Of a DNA stretch of 64,000 bases, positions 1 through 8,658 are shown one piece after another (the stretch's first letter is position 1; each line of letters starts with the position of its first letter). A program made the translations under genes and the position numbers. The DNA is from Streptomyces sp. Je 1-332. Its GTDB lineage: Bacteria > Actinomycetota > Actinomycetes > Streptomycetales > Streptomycetaceae. Location of the stretch: assembly GCF_040730185.1 (NCBI RefSeq), contig NZ_CP160402.1, positions 4,960,001 to 5,024,000 on the forward strand, read 5' to 3'. A model generated the notes under the pieces. The model saw only the letters and a list, made by a program, of their open reading frames with translations, was not told where the DNA came from and ran no database searches.

Positions 1-3
1 GGT

Positions 4-501
4 ATGGTGCCCGTCAAGACCTCAAGAGTTGCTGAACGGACGGCGGGATCACAGCTGATGGACGACACCGACCGCGAACTGCTGGCGCTGTTGCAGGAGG
101 ACGCCGCCCAGCCGTACGCGACCCTGGGCAAGGCGGTGGGCCTTTCGGCGGGCGCGACGCATGAACGGGTACGGAAGCTGCGCGAGCGAGGGGTGATCCG
201 CCGCACGACGGTCGAGGTGGACCCGGCGGCCGTGGGCCGCGGAGTGCTGGCCTTCGTCATGGTCGACTCGACGGCGTGGATGGGGGACAGGGCGGCGGAC
301 TTCGCCGCGATCCCGGAGATCCAGGAGGCGCACGTCATCGCGGGCGCGGCAAGCGTCCTGGTGAAGGTGCGCACGGGGACGACGGAGCAACTCCAGGACG
401 TGCTGCGGCGGTTGTACGCGATCGACGGGGTGAGCGGGACGCAGGCGACGGTGTCCCTGGAGACGTTCTTCGAGCGGCCGGTGTCGCCGGGCCCGGCCTG
501 A
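4..501 (+). CDS. Lrp/AsnC family transcriptional regulator
   Basis: The protein has an N-terminal winged helix-turn-helix (recognition helix around LSAGATHERVRKL) and a C-terminal RAM/AsnC-type effector domain, the usual Lrp layout of about 150 residues. It probably senses an amino acid or related metabolite and binds DNA as an oligomer. The first ATG in the window is at 4, but an internal ATG at 58 gives a 147-residue protein starting MDDTDRELL, which is closer to a typical family start. The window edge prevents inspection of an upstream RBS. The target is unknown; the neighbouring VOC gene is convergent. Confidence 0.85.
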   Translation: MVPVKTSRVAERTAGSQLMDDTDRELLALLQEDAAQPYATLGKAVGLSAGATHERVRKLRERGVIRRTTVEVDPAAVGRGVLAFVMVDSTAWMGDRAADFAAIPEIQEAHVIAGAASVLVKVRTGTTEQLQDVLRRLYAIDGVSGTQATVSLETFFERPVSPGPA

Positions 502-547
502 GGCCCCGCCTTCCCCCGGCGCCCCACGCCCCCCCCAACCCCCCTAA

Positions 548-997
548 CTAACTCCGCGCCAGCTCAGGCCGCTTGCGGTAGTCGGTGAACCCCACGACGT
601 TCCCCCACGGATCGGCGATCTCCACGGTCCACCCCGTGGCCACGGAGAAGGGCGGTGCGAGCGCCTCGACTCCGCCGGCCTCCAGCGCCCGCCCGGTGGC
701 CCGCGCATCCCGCACCTCCAGCCACACCCTGGGCGTGGCCCACGCGGAGGGCCGGTGCTCGACCCCTTCCTCCACCCGCAGCAAGATCCCGGGCGTCTCC
801 TTGCCCACCTTCAGGATCGCGAGCCCGATCTCGTCGATCCGGTGGGTCACGGGGAACCCGGCACGCTCGTAGAAGTCGACGGCCTCGTCGAGACGGCCGA
901 CCGGAAACACGATGTTGTCGAAGCCGAGCAGTTCGGACGAGTGCTCGTCCGCCGAAGGCTGGTCAGCTGACAGGCCGACCGACTGGTTGTCTGACAT
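548..997 (-). CDS. VOC (glyoxalase/bleomycin resistance-like) family protein
   Basis: This 149-residue protein fits one vicinal-oxygen-chelate module: GFDNIVFPVGRLDEAVDFYE opens the first beta-alpha-beta-beta-beta unit, and EIADPWGNVVGFTDY closes the second. VOC proteins are metal-binding dioxygenases, isomerases or drug-binding proteins; nothing here fixes the substrate. The first 25 residues form a polar extension ahead of the domain. It converges on the Lrp gene with about 45 bp between stops. ATG start at 997; no strong RBS is visible. Confidence 0.8.
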   Translation of the reverse strand: MSDNQSVGLSADQPSADEHSSELLGFDNIVFPVGRLDEAVDFYERAGFPVTHRIDEIGLAILKVGKETPGILLRVEEGVEHRPSAWATPRVWLEVRDARATGRALEAGGVEALAPPFSVATGWTVEIADPWGNVVGFTDYRKRPELARS

Positions 998-1001
998 TCC
1001 G

Positions 1002-1247
1002 TCAGGGTAAGTCGATCAGCCCGAAATCAGCCGTAATGTCGCTGTTCAACCGCCACATGGCCGGATGCGTCACCCGGCCGGGGTGCTCAGCGGTTGATCG
1101 CCTGGATCTCCTGGACCTCGAGGTCCATGCCGGGCAGTTCGGCGCGGACCCTGACGTCTTGCCCCCTCCCGACCCACACGCGGTCAACAGCAGGGCCGCG
1201 GACGCGGTGAGTGCGGCCGTCAGGAGCCGGATGGGGCGGCGGTTCAC
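1002..1247 (-). CDS. small lipoprotein, probably frameshifted
   Basis: Residues 1-24 form a clear lipoprotein signal peptide (MNRRP, hydrophobic core, lipobox LTAC). After CGSGGGK the open frame turns into Arg/Ser-rich sequence unlike a real protein and runs to 1002. The next frame over continues as QDVRVRAELPGMDLEVQEIQ and stops at 1087, which looks like genuine protein. A one-base slip in the C5 run at about 1162-1166 (G5 on the coding strand) would join the two into a lipoprotein of about 53 residues. Either the gene is broken here or the homopolymer was misread. Function unknown. Confidence 0.45.
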   Translation of the reverse strand: MNRRPIRLLTAALTASAALLLTACGSGGGKTSGSAPNCPAWTSRSRRSRRSTAEHPGRVTHPAMWRLNSDITADFGLIDLP

Positions 1248-1324
1248 TTAGGACTCTCCCGTGGGGTGGTGAGGGCGTAACACAAGCGAACACACGCTAT
1301 CCGTGGGGCTCCTGGGAACGCACA

Positions 1325-1364
1325 TGGGCCCCGCCCCCCGGTGCGGAACCGGGAGCGGGGCCCA
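1325..1364 (-). terminator. sdh operon terminator hairpin
   Basis: A perfect 10-bp outer stem, TGGGCCCCGC (1325-1334) with GCGGGGCCCA (1355-1364), encloses a second 6-bp stem CCCGGT/ACCGGG (1337-1342, 1348-1353). It lies 26 bp past the sdhB stop, so it should end the sdhCDAB transcript. There is no T-run, as is common in Streptomyces. Confidence 0.75.
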
Positions 1365-1389
1365 CGTCAACGTGCGGCCGGCGGCGTGA

Positions 1390-2160
1390 TCAGAACCGCC
1401 GAGTGATCAACGCCCGCTTCACTTCCTGGATCGCCTTCGTGACCTCGATGCCACGCGGGCACGCGTCCGTGCAGTTGAACGTCGTGCGGCAGCGCCACAC
1501 GCCGTCCTTGTCGTTCAGGATCTCCAGGCGCTGCTCGCCCGCCTCGTCACGGCTGTCGAAGATGAAGCGGTGCGCGTTCACGATCGCTGCCGGGCCGAAG
1601 TACTGGCCGTCGTTCCAGAAGACCGGGCACGACGACGTGCACGCCGCGCACAGGATGCACTTCGTGGTGTCGTCGAAGCGCTCGCGGTCCTCCGCCGACT
1701 GCAGACGCTCACGCGTCGGCTCGTTGCCGGTCGTGACCAGGAACGGCATGACGTCGCGGTACGCCTGGAAGAACGGGTCCATGTCGACGACCAGGTCCTT
1801 CAGGACCGTCAGACCCTTGATGGCCTCGACCGTGATCGGCTTGGACGGGTTGATGTCCTTGATCAGGGTCTTGCAGGCCAGGCGGTTGCGGCCGTTGATG
1901 CGCATGGCATCCGAGCCGCAGATGCCGTGGGCGCAGGAGCGGCGGAAGGTCAGCGACCCGTCGAGCTCCCACTTGATCTTGTGGAGGGCGTCGAGGACAC
2001 GCTCCTTGGGGTCGATCTCCACCTGGAAGTCTTCCCAGGTCGCGTCCGCCGAGATCTCCGGGTTGTAGCGGCGGATACGGAAGGTCGCCGTGATGTACGG
2101 GGAGTCGGCGAAGCCGGCCTCGGGCTTGGCGTCTTCCTTGTCGAGGGTCGGAGTTGCCAT
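1390..2160 (-). CDS. sdhB: succinate dehydrogenase iron-sulfur subunit
   Basis: This 256-residue subunit passes electrons from the SdhA flavin to the membrane quinone site of complex II. The [2Fe-2S] motif is CAHGICGSDAM with the fourth ligand in NRLAC (C76, C81, C96; Asp in the third position as in E. coli SdhB). Two ferredoxin-like motifs follow: CILCAACTSSCP and CRTTFNCTDACPRG. The ATG overlaps the sdhA stop by one base (TGATG), so translation is probably coupled. It is the last gene of the operon, with a strong hairpin downstream. Confidence 0.98.
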   Translation of the reverse strand: MATPTLDKEDAKPEAGFADSPYITATFRIRRYNPEISADATWEDFQVEIDPKERVLDALHKIKWELDGSLTFRRSCAHGICGSDAMRINGRNRLACKTLIKDINPSKPITVEAIKGLTVLKDLVVDMDPFFQAYRDVMPFLVTTGNEPTRERLQSAEDRERFDDTTKCILCAACTSSCPVFWNDGQYFGPAAIVNAHRFIFDSRDEAGEQRLEILNDKDGVWRCRTTFNCTDACPRGIEVTKAIQEVKRALITRRF

Positions 2161-3914
2161 CAGTACTTACGCTCCATCGGCTGGTAGCGGGTCTGCACGA
2201 CCGGCTTGTAGTCGAGCCGGATCGACTCGGCGCCGTCGTCGCCTACCTCGCGGTACGCCATGGTGTGGCGCATGAAGTTGACGTCGTCGCGGTTCGGGAA
2301 GTCCTCGCGGTAGTGACCGCCGCGCGACTCCTTGCGGGCCAGGGCCGACTGCGCCATGACCTCGGCCAGGTCGAGCAGGTTGCCCAGCTCGATGGCCTCC
2401 AGGAGGTCGGTGTTGAAGCGCCGGCCCTTGTCCTGGATCGAGACGTTGAGGTAGCGCTCGCGGAGCTCCGCGATCTTCTCCACCGCCGTCTTGATCGTCT
2501 GCTCCGTACGGAACACCATGACGTTGGCGTCCATGGTCTCCTGCAGCTCCTTGCGGAGCTCGGCGACCCGCTCGTTGCCCGTGGCGTCGCGCAGGCGCTC
2601 GACCTGGGAGACGACGAGCTCCTCGGCGTTCTCGGGGAGTTCGACGAAGTCGTGCTTCGCCGAGTACTCCGCCGCCGCGATGCCCGCACGACGTCCGAAG
2701 ACGTTGATGTCCAGGAGCGAGTTGGTGCCCAGGCGGTTGGCGCCGTGCACGGAGACACAGGCGACCTCGCCCGCCGCGTACAGGCCCGGGACGACCGTGG
2801 TGTTGTCCGCCAGGACCTCACCCTCGACGTTCGTCGGGATGCCGCCCATGGCGTAGTGCGCGGTCGGCTGGATCGGGATCGGGTCCGTGTAGGGCTCGAT
2901 GCCGAGGTACGTACGCGCGAACTCCGTGATGTCGGGAAGCTTCGCGTCCAGCTGCTCCGGCGGGAGGTGCGTCAGGTCGAGGTACACGTGGTCGCCCTCG
3001 GGACCGCAGCCGCGGCCCTCTCGGATCTCCGTGTAGATCGAGCGCGAGACGACGTCTCGGGACGCGAGGTCCTTCATCACCGGCGCGTACTTCTCCATGA
3101 AGCGCTCGCCGTCCTTGTTACGGAGGATGCCGCCCTCACCACGGGCGCCTTCCGTAAGAAGGATGCCCATGCGCCAGATGCCGGTCGGGTGGAACTGGAA
3201 GAACTCCATGTCCTCCAGCGGCAGACCGCGGCGGTAGCAGGCCGCCTGGCCGTCGCCCGTCAGGGTGTGCGCGTTCGACGTCACCTTGAAGAACTTGCCG
3301 GTGCCGCCCGACGCGTAGACCACGGACTTCGCCTGGAAGATGTGGATCTCGCCGGTGGCCAGCTCGTAGGCGACCACGCCCGCGCTCTTCTTGACGCCGT
3401 CGACCTCCACCAGAAGCTGGTCGAGGACGTAGAACTCGTTGAAGAACTCCACGCCCTCCTTGATGCAGTTCTGGTACAGCGTCTGGAGGATCATGTGGCC
3501 GGTGCGGTCCCCCGAGTAGCAGGCACGGCGGACCGGGGCCTCGCCGTGGTTGCGGGAGTGACCGCCGAAACGGCGCTGGTCGATCTCACCCTTGGGCGTA
3601 CGGCCGAAGGGCAGACCCATCTTCTCCAGGTCGAGGACCGCGTCGATGGCCTCCTTCGCCAGGATCTCGGCGGCGTCCTGGTCGACCAGGTAGTCGCCGC
3701 CCTTGATCGTGTCGAAGGTGTGCCACTCCCAGTTGTCCTCCTCCACGTTGGCGAGCGCGGCGGCCATGCCGCCCTGCGCCGCGCCCGTGTGGGAGCGGGT
3801 CGGGTAGAGCTTCGTCAGGACCGCGGTCCGGCTGCGCTTCGTCGCCTCGATGGCCGCGCGCATGCCCGCGCCGCCGGCGCCGACGATGACAGTGTCGTAC
3901 TTGTGAATCTTCAC
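2160..3914 (-). CDS. sdhA: succinate dehydrogenase flavoprotein subunit
   Basis: SdhA (584 residues) oxidises succinate to fumarate in the TCA cycle. It has the N-terminal FAD-binding Rossmann motif VIVGAGGAGMRAA, the SHTGAAQGG segment in which H42 should carry the covalent FAD, and the conserved catalytic region around PTAHYAMGGI and GLYAAGEVACVSVHGANRLG. It lies 16 bp downstream of sdhD and overlaps sdhB by one base. Full length for the family. Confidence 0.98.
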   Translation of the reverse strand: MKIHKYDTVIVGAGGAGMRAAIEATKRSRTAVLTKLYPTRSHTGAAQGGMAAALANVEEDNWEWHTFDTIKGGDYLVDQDAAEILAKEAIDAVLDLEKMGLPFGRTPKGEIDQRRFGGHSRNHGEAPVRRACYSGDRTGHMILQTLYQNCIKEGVEFFNEFYVLDQLLVEVDGVKKSAGVVAYELATGEIHIFQAKSVVYASGGTGKFFKVTSNAHTLTGDGQAACYRRGLPLEDMEFFQFHPTGIWRMGILLTEGARGEGGILRNKDGERFMEKYAPVMKDLASRDVVSRSIYTEIREGRGCGPEGDHVYLDLTHLPPEQLDAKLPDITEFARTYLGIEPYTDPIPIQPTAHYAMGGIPTNVEGEVLADNTTVVPGLYAAGEVACVSVHGANRLGTNSLLDINVFGRRAGIAAAEYSAKHDFVELPENAEELVVSQVERLRDATGNERVAELRKELQETMDANVMVFRTEQTIKTAVEKIAELRERYLNVSIQDKGRRFNTDLLEAIELGNLLDLAEVMAQSALARKESRGGHYREDFPNRDDVNFMRHTMAYREVGDDGAESIRLDYKPVVQTRYQPMERKY

Positions 3915-3930
3915 TGGGTTCGCCTCGGCT

Positions 3931-4422
3931 TTAGCGGATGTTCGGGTCGAAGGTGAAGATCACCAGCGTGCCCAGAAGGATGGTGAACACCGTGGCGGTG
4001 TACAGCAGGCCCTTGAGCCACAGGCGCGTGTTGGCGCGCTCCGCGTAGTCGTTGATGACCGTGCGCAGGCCGTTGGCCCCGTGCAGCATCGCGAGCCACA
4101 GCATCAGCAGATCCCAGACCTGCCAGAACGGCGAGGCCCAGCGACCGGCGACGAACGCGAAGCCGATCTTGCTGACGCCACCGTCGAGCACCAGCTGGAT
4201 CAGCAGGTGGCCGATGACCAGGACGACGAGGACGACGCCGGACAGGCGCATGAAGAGCCATGCGGCCATCTCGAAGTTGCCGCGGGTCGAGCGCGGGGTC
4301 TTGGCGGTGCGCTTGCGCGGTGCCTCGATGAGGGGGGCCGGGTTGTCGGCGTCGTAGAGCGAAGCGCCTTCGACGGGACCCACTCCGGACCCGCCGGACT
4401 TCTCGAGCGTGGTGTCGGACAT
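3931..4422 (-). CDS. sdhD: succinate dehydrogenase membrane anchor subunit
   Basis: Start taken at the ATG at 4422 (MSDTTLEKSG), 8 bp after the sdhC stop; the open frame extends further upstream but only as an antisense-type shadow of sdhC. The 163-residue protein has a polar N-terminus of about 50 residues and three membrane segments. HGANGLRTVINDY in the second segment carries the likely haem-ligand His. It anchors SdhAB and helps form the quinone site. Confidence 0.93.
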   Translation of the reverse strand: MSDTTLEKSGGSGVGPVEGASLYDADNPAPLIEAPRKRTAKTPRSTRGNFEMAAWLFMRLSGVVLVVLVIGHLLIQLVLDGGVSKIGFAFVAGRWASPFWQVWDLLMLWLAMLHGANGLRTVINDYAERANTRLWLKGLLYTATVFTILLGTLVIFTFDPNIR

Positions 4423-4430
4423 GTCTGGCG

Positions 4431-4811
4431 TCAGCTCCCGAAGACTTCGCGGACGGCGTGGCCGAGGACCGGGTAGAGCGCCCCCACCATCAGGACGATC
4501 CAGATACCCATGACGGTCCAGAGCATCTGCTTCTGGAAGCGCGCGCCCTTCGACCAGAAGTCGACGGCGATGACACGCAGGCCGTTCAGCGCGTGGAAGA
4601 GGATGGCGGCGACCAGGCCGTACTCGAGGAGTGCGACGAGGGGCGTCTTGTAGGTGCTGACGACATCGTCGTACGCCTCCGGGGAGACGCGGACGAGAGC
4701 GGTGTCCAGCACATGCACGAACAGGAAGAAGAAGATGAGGACGCCGGTGACTCGGTGAGCCACCCAGGACCACATTCCTTCCCGGCCGCGGTACAGCGTT
4801 CCAGCCGGCAC
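4431..4811 (-). CDS. sdhC: succinate dehydrogenase cytochrome b556 subunit
   Basis: The GTG at 4811 (VPAGTLYRGREGMWSWVAHR) is chosen because GGAGGG lies 8 bp upstream and the 126-residue product matches the family; longer frames from 4964 add Pro/Arg-rich residues with no support. Three membrane helices are visible; HRVTGVLIFFF and HALNGLRVIAVDF are the conserved haem/quinone segments. First gene of the operon, with the promoter expected in 4812-4960. Confidence 0.92.
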   Translation of the reverse strand: MPAGTLYRGREGMWSWVAHRVTGVLIFFFLFVHVLDTALVRVSPEAYDDVVSTYKTPLVALLEYGLVAAILFHALNGLRVIAVDFWSKGARFQKQMLWTVMGIWIVLMVGALYPVLGHAVREVFGS

Positions 4812-4960
4812 GGCAGAACCCTCCGGGAGCGGGGATTGGGGCCAGCCGGCTTGGGTGGTCGGACGGGCCCGGCCGGGTACGGTCCACCGGCCGCTCGTCA
4901 TCGTATCGACGAGTTGTCGGTTCGCTCGCGCGGGGTAGCCAGGTGTGATCAAACAGGCAA

Positions 4961-5512
4961 TCAAACAGGCACGTACGGGCTATTCAGGTCGTGCACGAGC
5001 CGGGTGAGTCGCCCGCGGGCGAGTTTGCGCATCTCCTCGGCCGCCAGGACCCGCTCCTCCTCCGGGTCGCCCGCGAGGCGCGCGCGGATTCCGGCGAGCA
5101 GATGGTCGAGGGCCTGGGTCGGCGGGACGTCGTCCAGGCAGATCACGAAGGCGTGGCCGAACCGGCTCTCGTACGCGGCGTGCGCGGCCCGCAGAGCGGT
5201 GTCCGCGGCGCTGTACGTGCCCTGGCGCGGGACGGCCGGACCCAGAGGTTCGCAGGCCAGGGCCTCGGAGAGGGCCGCGGGCGGCAGGTCGTACGCCGCT
5301 TCGTCGGCTGCGGCGAGCAGGGCTTCCAGGTCGGGGTAGGGCCGGTGGGCGACGAGCCGGGCGGCCCAGAGCCGGCTGCCGCAGCAGGTGAGGAAGGCGG
5401 CCTCGGCCACGCCGGGCTCGGCGGAGTTCAGTTGCTCCGGGGTGCGTGTCGGCTCTGCCGGGGGACTCGGTGAACTGTGCGCGGACAGCGGGGGCTCCAG
5501 GGCAGGGGACAT
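4961..5512 (-). CDS. OHCU decarboxylase-like protein (catalytic residues apparently missing)
   Basis: The C-terminal half (AAYESRFGHAFVICL, then RLAGDPEEERVLAAEEMRKL) matches the helical fold of 2-oxo-4-hydroxy-4-carboxy-5-ureidoimidazoline decarboxylase (UraD), an enzyme of urate breakdown. The family's catalytic His in the AHPRIG-type motif aligns with ACEPLG here, and the S-x-E-E-Q motif aligns with VPRQG, so neither the His nor the Glu is evident. No other urate genes are nearby. It may be a non-enzymatic paralogue. It sits just upstream of sdhC on the same strand. Confidence 0.65.
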   Translation of the reverse strand: MSPALEPPLSAHSSPSPPAEPTRTPEQLNSAEPGVAEAAFLTCCGSRLWAARLVAHRPYPDLEALLAAADEAAYDLPPAALSEALACEPLGPAVPRQGTYSAADTALRAAHAAYESRFGHAFVICLDDVPPTQALDHLLAGIRARLAGDPEEERVLAAEEMRKLARGRLTRLVHDLNSPYVPV

Positions 5513-5657
5513 CGACTGGGGGCTGTGGGGGTTTTGTCGTCACGCTAGCGAGGTGTGGTGAAGCATGCCGGACGGATGCGTGAAATATCACCTGGATGGG
5601 CGAGTTTCACTTCATCTGGTGGACGCATGATCGCGGGCCCCGTTCTAGCGTGGCGGA

Positions 5658-7238
5658 ATGCAGCGTTTCGCTCTCGCCGCCACGGTCCTCATCGCCGGAG
5701 CCGTCGCCATCGCCGTGGTCGTCTGGCCCGGCGGCGGCACCGGTGGCGGCCCCGCGGCGTCCCCCGCCACCTCCGCCTCCGCGACCCCGACCCCCACGCC
5801 CACGAAGTCGTACCCCCTCTCCAAGGCCCCCGCCACCATCCCCGCCGTACGCGAGCACAGTGCGGCCCGCGGGCCGGGATGGAAGCCGGAGGGCGGCGGG
5901 CGCGTGGTCGTCGGTGACGACGCTCTCGCGGACGAGGGCAAGCTGCTCGCCGGTGAGCTGAAGCTCGACTACGCCGGCGACGCCGAGCCCCGTGCGGGCG
6001 ATGTGGAGCTGGCGCTCACCGACGACGACTCCGATGAGCGCGACGAGTCCTACACCCTCTCCGTGAAGGGGCAGCGGGTGAAGATCACCGCCCCCGAGGA
6101 AGCGGGCGTCTTCTACGGGACCCGCACCCTGAAGCAGGAGGTGCGCGGCGGCCGGACCGCGCCCGAAGGCGTCGTACGCGACAAGCCCGCCAAGCCGCAG
6201 CGCGGCTTCATGATGGACATCGCGCGCAAGCACTTCGACGCGGCCTGGATCGAGGACCGCATCCGGGAGCTCGGCGACCTCAAGTACAACCAGCTCGGTC
6301 TGCACTTCTCCGACGACCAGGCCTTCCGCATCGAGTCGGAGTCGCACCCGGAGATCGTCTCGCGCGACCACCTCACCAAGGCGCAGGTCCGCCGCATCCT
6401 CAAGCTCGCGGCCAGCCGCCACATCACGGTCGTGCCGGAGATCGACTCACCGGGCCACCTCGGCACGGTCATCGCCGCGCACCCCTCCCTCCAGCTCCGC
6501 GACACCCGTGGCGTCGCCACGCGCGGCGCCGTCGACATCTCCAAGCCGCAGGCCGCGGAGATCGTCGACGACCTCCTGGAGGAGTACGCGGACCTCTTCC
6601 CTGGGCGCTACTGGCATCTCGGCGCCGACGAGTACCAGGCCCTCACGGTCAGCAACCCCGAGGCCAGCTTCCCGCAACTGGCGTCCGCGGCCCGCGAGAA
6701 GTACGGGCCGGACGCCCGGGTCCAGGACCTCGCGACCGGCTGGCTCAACGACCGGGCCGAGACCATGCGCCCCTACGAGCGCGGGCTCAGGGCGTGGAAC
6801 GACGGGTTCTTCCGCGGCGGCGTGGAGAAGGCCGACGAGGACATCGACGTCGCGTACTGGACGGGCAAGGAGATCGGGTCGAGGGAGCCTGTCGAGTATC
6901 TGAAGGAGGGCCGGAAGGTCATCAACTACAACGACGAGTACCTCTACTACGTCCTCGGCCAGCCCAACGACTTCCGCTACCCCACCGGGCAGCGGATCTA
7001 CGAGCAGTGGACCCCGCTGGTGATCCGCGGGACGAAGCCGGTGGACGAGAAGTACGACGACCAGATCCTCGGCGGTTCCTTCGCGGTCTGGTGCGACCTG
7101 GCGAACTCCCAGACGCAGGAGCAGGTGGCGCAGGGGATCCGGATGCCGCTGCGGGCGACGGTCCAGAAGCTGTGGGACGCGCGCAAGCCGTCGATGCCGT
7201 GGGCGGAATTCGTCACGCTGGCCGGCCAGGTGGGGTAG
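5658..7238 (+). CDS. GH20 beta-N-acetylhexosaminidase, secreted or membrane-anchored
   Basis: Residues 5-23 form a hydrophobic signal or anchor helix, followed by a Pro/Thr-rich linker. A GH20b-like domain (about 70-170) precedes the catalytic GH20 barrel, which starts at GFMMDIARKHFDAAWIED. IPEIDSPGHLG and HLGADEY are the family signatures; D324-E325 should be the catalytic Asp-Glu pair of substrate-assisted hydrolysis. It probably removes GlcNAc from chitin or wall fragments outside the cell. The region upstream (5513-5657) is AT-richer and carries GTGAAA/TTTCAC half-sites; no DasR-type site was recognised. Confidence 0.92.
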   Translation: MQRFALAATVLIAGAVAIAVVVWPGGGTGGGPAASPATSASATPTPTPTKSYPLSKAPATIPAVREHSAARGPGWKPEGGGRVVVGDDALADEGKLLAGELKLDYAGDAEPRAGDVELALTDDDSDERDESYTLSVKGQRVKITAPEEAGVFYGTRTLKQEVRGGRTAPEGVVRDKPAKPQRGFMMDIARKHFDAAWIEDRIRELGDLKYNQLGLHFSDDQAFRIESESHPEIVSRDHLTKAQVRRILKLAASRHITVVPEIDSPGHLGTVIAAHPSLQLRDTRGVATRGAVDISKPQAAEIVDDLLEEYADLFPGRYWHLGADEYQALTVSNPEASFPQLASAAREKYGPDARVQDLATGWLNDRAETMRPYERGLRAWNDGFFRGGVEKADEDIDVAYWTGKEIGSREPVEYLKEGRKVINYNDEYLYYVLGQPNDFRYPTGQRIYEQWTPLVIRGTKPVDEKYDDQILGGSFAVWCDLANSQTQEQVAQGIRMPLRATVQKLWDARKPSMPWAEFVTLAGQVG

Positions 7239-7421
7239 GCGGCCGGGGAACTCAGGGGAGGGAGCGGGGCGGGGGCGGCGGCTAGATCCGTTTTCGGCTT
7301 TTTGGTGGCGAACTTGCTTACATCTGTGGTGTATTCGGCCCAAAGCCGATCGCCATCGCAGCCGTCGAGCGCCGTCGAGCGCAGTTGAGCAGCAGAGTCG
7401 AGTACACGGGGGGACGCGAGC

Positions 7422-7928
7422 ATGGGCTACTGGGGTTATTACGTCGTGGGCAGGAGCGAGCGGCCACTCGTGGAGCTCTCGGCGGTGGCGGGGGTGCGGG
7501 ACGAGCTGAGCCTCCTCGTGCAGCGGGACGACGGCTGGCAGGTGTGGGAGGTGCCGGGCGGCGACGGCACGCGCGACGTCGGCAACATGAACACCCTGGC
7601 CCTGGAGACGGGTTCGCCCGCCCTCTTCGGCTACGTCATGGACAGCGACTGCGTGGTCGTCGAGGCCGCGGCCCCCGAGAGCGGCGTATGGACGACGTGC
7701 CTGGCCCGCGAGGCGATGGCCGGGTACATCGGTGACGACGGCCTGAGCCTCGACGACTACTTCCTGGAGCCCCGCGACGCCGCGGACCGCGCGGTCACCT
7801 GGGCGGCCGAATCGGGCAGGACGGTGGCGCCGGCGCCGCTGCTCGACGTACTGAAGGCCGCCGCGGAACCCTCGGCCGAGGAGCTCTTCTTCCGCTTCCT
7901 GGACCGGCTCGGCGTCGTCCCGCAGTGA
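7422..7928 (+). CDS. conserved hypothetical protein
   Basis: A 168-residue acidic protein starting MGYWGYYVVGRSERPL, with GGGGGGA-type purines upstream of the ATG at 7422. It has no signal peptide, membrane segment or motif I recognise. Regular hydrophobic spacing and normal G/C3 codon use support it as a real cytoplasmic protein. The AT-richer stretch 7290-7350 upstream probably holds its promoter. Confidence 0.75.
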   Translation: MGYWGYYVVGRSERPLVELSAVAGVRDELSLLVQRDDGWQVWEVPGGDGTRDVGNMNTLALETGSPALFGYVMDSDCVVVEAAAPESGVWTTCLAREAMAGYIGDDGLSLDDYFLEPRDAADRAVTWAAESGRTVAPAPLLDVLKAAAEPSAEELFFRFLDRLGVVPQ

Positions 7929-8030
7929 CGTTCCGGGGGGCCCGCACGCAGTAGGGGACGTGTGCTGTCCGCGAGGGGACGTGCACGGACCTGCATGGAC
8001 GTGCACGGTCCGCGACGGGAGGCGTACGAC

Positions 8031-8618
8031 ATGAGCGGCGCGAGTCTGGTCGAGCTGATCGCCGAGGCCGACGAGAGAGGTCTGGCGGCGAGCGGGCTGG
8101 CGTGCCTCGACCGGTGTGTGCCGCTCCTCGGCGGCGGTGACGAGGTGCTGCGCCCGCTGTGGGGGAGCCTCGCGGAGGGCGTGGCCTGGGACGCGGAACT
8201 CGCGGATGCGCGGGTGACGCTGGGCGGCGCCGAGGTCCTGGAGGATCCCTCGGCGGACGAGGCGAGCACCCTCGCCTACCGCATGCTCGGAGCCGTGCCC
8301 TCGCGGCGGTCCGCCGCCGAGCTCCGGGAGTGGGCCGACGCCTGCTCCGTCGCCGCGTTGCAGATCCACCGGCTGCTCGACACCGCGCCGGACGGAGGGC
8401 CGAGGACGTCCGCCCTGACCGCGCGGCGCGCGGCCCGCGCGGACGGCATGACTCCGCTGGTCGCCGCCGAACTGAGGCGCCAGATACGCATCCTCGAACT
8501 TCTCGCCCGTCAGGACACGGGTGCCGGGGGCCTGCGCCAGGCGCTGGACGTGTCGACGGAGGGCCGCCGGGTGCTGCGGGCGGTGGTGTCGCGGCGGGAA
8601 CGGGGGAGCAGGGTCTGA
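8031..8618 (+). CDS. conserved hypothetical helical protein
   Basis: The ATG at 8031 is preceded by GGGAGG with 8-bp spacing, better than the upstream start at 7962. The 195-residue product (MSGASLVELIAEADERGLAA) is almost all helix and rich in Ala, Leu and Arg, with no membrane segment. Domain not recognised. Same direction as the preceding gene, about 100 bp away. Confidence 0.7.
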   Translation: MSGASLVELIAEADERGLAASGLACLDRCVPLLGGGDEVLRPLWGSLAEGVAWDAELADARVTLGGAEVLEDPSADEASTLAYRMLGAVPSRRSAAELREWADACSVAALQIHRLLDTAPDGGPRTSALTARRAARADGMTPLVAAELRRQIRILELLARQDTGAGGLRQALDVSTEGRRVLRAVVSRRERGSRV

Positions 8619-8658
8619 CGCGGGTCCGACCCGGGGCCGGGGCCTGCCGGAAGCCGAC

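Noticed and set aside
2154..3956. 600-codon plus-strand frame over sdhA
   Set aside because: A shadow of sdhA, whose FAD and active-site motifs are clear.
4811..4964. Longer sdhC starting at 4964
   Set aside because: The added residues are Pro/Arg-rich without family support, while GTG 4811 has a good RBS and gives the usual length.
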